Shown: positions 7,946-8,773 of the stretch, in pieces
Layout of the letters: each line of letters begins with the position of its first letter
Position numbering within the stretch: position 1 is the first letter of the stretch
Assembly: GCA_021771675.1 (NCBI GenBank)
Contig: JAETOP010000134.1
Span: 1 to 8,773, forward strand
Direction of reading: 5' to 3'
DNA: 8,773 bases
From: Oscillospiraceae bacterium
GTDB lineage: Bacteria > Bacillota_A > Clostridia > Oscillospirales > Oscillospiraceae
Made by a program: the position numbers and the translations under genes
The notes under the pieces: generated by a model
The model's database searches: none
Told to the model about the DNA's origin: nothing
Seen by the model: only the letters and a program-made list of their open reading frames with translations

Positions 7946-8121
7946 AAATACATATAATCGGATGCAGTGGTTCGGGTAAGACTTATTTTGCAAAAAAGCG
8001 AACGCGTTTCGGTGGACTCCTACGGGAATGCTCCACAGGATTGAACAGAATCTACTTCGCGCGATTGTTGCAGGAGGAGGCATTTGTTCATGTATGTTGG
8101 GATGAAGCTGGACGCATTTAA
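7942..8121 (+). pseudogene. N-terminal fragment of a P-loop kinase-like (topology modulation/AAA-type) protein
   Basis: The 59-codon frame starts MKIHIIGCSGSGKTYFAKK, an intact Walker A motif typical of small adenylate-kinase-like P-loop proteins annotated as topology modulation proteins, normally about 170-180 residues. After about codon 20 the sequence no longer resembles the family (no LDD-x-x-W segment), and the frame stops at 8119-8121. I infer a deletion near 8000 joined the first codons to unrelated DNA. The start overlaps the previous gene by ATGA, and the 3' end overlaps the start of the DUF4275-like gene by 32 bases. A product, if made, would lack the rest of the nucleotide-binding fold. 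Confidence 0.7.
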
Positions 8122-8481
8122 GAAGGAATGGCTCAAGCATTTTGCCTCCAATATTTCAAAGCGAGACATCGAAAATAAAGTTGTCAAACAGGCGGGTATA
8201 TCTGGCACATTTTTTCTTTTGAGCTGGTGGATTCAAACAATTATCTCAGCGGCGAAGAAGTGCGCTCCGCATTTAACAAGGCTGACAAAGCAAATTCATG
8301 GTACATTATTCCTTTTGAGAGAAAAACATCTGTGAAGATTTCTGATTTTGAAAATATAACTGCCGAACAACTAGAGAAAGAAACTGAAATCTATGTGGTT
8401 GCCAGAGACCTTTCCTGGACATATATCAAAACCCATGATAATGATTGGTGCGGGCCGTATTTTTATCGCATACGGTCATAA
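8090..8481 (+). pseudogene. DUF4275-like gene interrupted by a frameshift
   Basis: A strong ribosome binding site (GGAGGAGG, 8073-8080) precedes ATG 8090. The first frame encodes MYVGMKLDAFKKEW and continues to KVVKQAG at 8194-8197. The matching continuation (YIWHIFSFELVDSNNYLSGE) is in another frame from 8197, ending ...DNDWCGPYFYRIRS at the TAA 8479-8481. One missing base in the GCGGG run at 8192-8196 would explain the break; repairing it gives about 131 residues, the usual length for DUF4275. Family marks are WHIFSF, GEE-x-x-x-AF, YVVARDLSWTYIKTH and GPYFYR. The function of DUF4275 is unknown. Unless the frameshift is a sequencing error, the protein is not made whole. Confidence 0.75.
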
Positions 8482-8606
8482 ACGCGCCCCCCTGAAAGGA
8501 TTTCTCCCAAGAAAGAACCACCGTTTGCCCACCATATTTTATACTTTTCTTTGATTAAAACTTCACAAAGTGGCCTGGATATGATATAATGTTCAGGGTG
8601 ATAGAA
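8482..8606 (+). mobile_element. Probable left end of the IS630-like insertion sequence
   Basis: The DNA between the DUF4275-like stop codon and the transposase ATG begins with GCGCCCCCCTGAAAGG, unlike the AT-rich gene before it, and then carries the transposase promoter. A TA dinucleotide at 8479-8480 is a candidate target duplication. The right end is outside the window, so the terminal inverted repeat could not be confirmed. Confidence 0.4.
8562..8590 (+). promoter_or_regulatory. Promoter of the IS630-like transposase
   Basis: TTCACA (8562-8567) and a perfect TATAAT (8585-8590) are separated by 17 bases. The predicted start is near 8597, only about ten bases before the transposase ATG, so the leader is very short. 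Confidence 0.7.
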
Positions 8607-8773
8607 ATGGGTAAGAAATACAAGTTTACGCAAGAAGAATTGGAAGAGATCATGGCAGCAAAAGCCAAGAATCAAAACAAACGGATAGATAAGCGTTTGA
8701 CCGTTCTTGAATTGAGTTGCCGAGAGGTAGGGCGAGAAGAAATCGCCCTGATTACCGGATATAATATCGGCTA
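8607..8773 (+). CDS. IS630-like transposase, N-terminal helix-turn-helix part (cut by the window end)
   Basis: Fifty-five residues are visible, starting MGKKYKFTQEELEEIMAAK and continuing through RIDKRLTVLELSCREVGREEIALITGYNIGY. The KRL-x-x-LEL and EIALITGYN segments match the N-terminal helix-turn-helix domain of IS630-family transposases, which often occurs as a separate first frame in clostridial copies. The downstream DDE catalytic domain, if present, lies beyond the window. AGGGTG sits six bases before the ATG. The element probably belongs to the TA-targeting IS630/Tc1/mariner group (family knowledge). Confidence 0.75.
   Translation, partial: MGKKYKFTQEELEEIMAAKAKNQNKRIDKRLTVLELSCREVGREEIALITGYNIG

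Overview
The window looks like a chromosome segment of a spore-forming, GC-rich member of the Clostridia, possibly near Oscillospiraceae. This is inferred from the SpoIVF-like and radical SAM gene pair, the TnpX/TnpW-type mobile element, the Gram-positive style ribosome binding sites and the CCA-encoding tRNA genes. A conserved-looking core (about 2581-6942) lies between two stretches of accessory DNA.

Left accessory block (1-~2510, all plus strand): the 3' part of a MazF/PemK-type toxin with an unusual cysteine-rich tail overlaps by ATGA a small TnpW-family gene. A complete TnpX-type large serine recombinase follows. This is most likely the terminal module of an integrated mobile element whose cargo lies to the left of the window. 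Several perfect hairpins fill the gap between the recombinase stop codon and the first tRNA gene.

Core (2581-6942): a tRNA-Pro(GGG) gene on the minus strand and a tRNA-Pro(CGG) gene on the plus strand bracket one minus-strand gene cluster, with both tRNA 3' ends facing outward. In transcription order the cluster holds a small single-pass membrane protein (possibly a SpoIVFA remnant), a short SpoIVFB-like M50 metalloprotease, a TIGR03960-type radical SAM protein, its usual partner of the TIGR03936/DUF2344 type, a Lar-like zinc-ribbon protein and a PaaI-like hotdog thioesterase. A strong terminator ends the cluster. Genes overlap or lie within about 30 bases of each other, so they are probably co-transcribed. 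Both tRNA genes have good sigma-A promoters, and the tRNA-Pro(CGG) has a strong terminator.

Right accessory block (6943-8773, plus strand, visibly more AT-rich): a two-repeat Sel1 protein, a cysteine-rich protein of unknown function, a P-loop kinase fragment overlapping it by ATGA, a DUF4275-like gene broken by a frameshift, and the start of an IS630-like transposase with its own promoter that runs off the window. This block looks like a decaying genomic island downstream of the tRNA-Pro(CGG) gene.

I found no convincing new defence or biosynthetic system. The most unusual points are the outward-facing proline tRNA pair bordered by accessory DNA on both sides, the cysteine-tailed MazF coupled to tnpW, and the Lar-like and thioesterase genes attached to the radical SAM pair.
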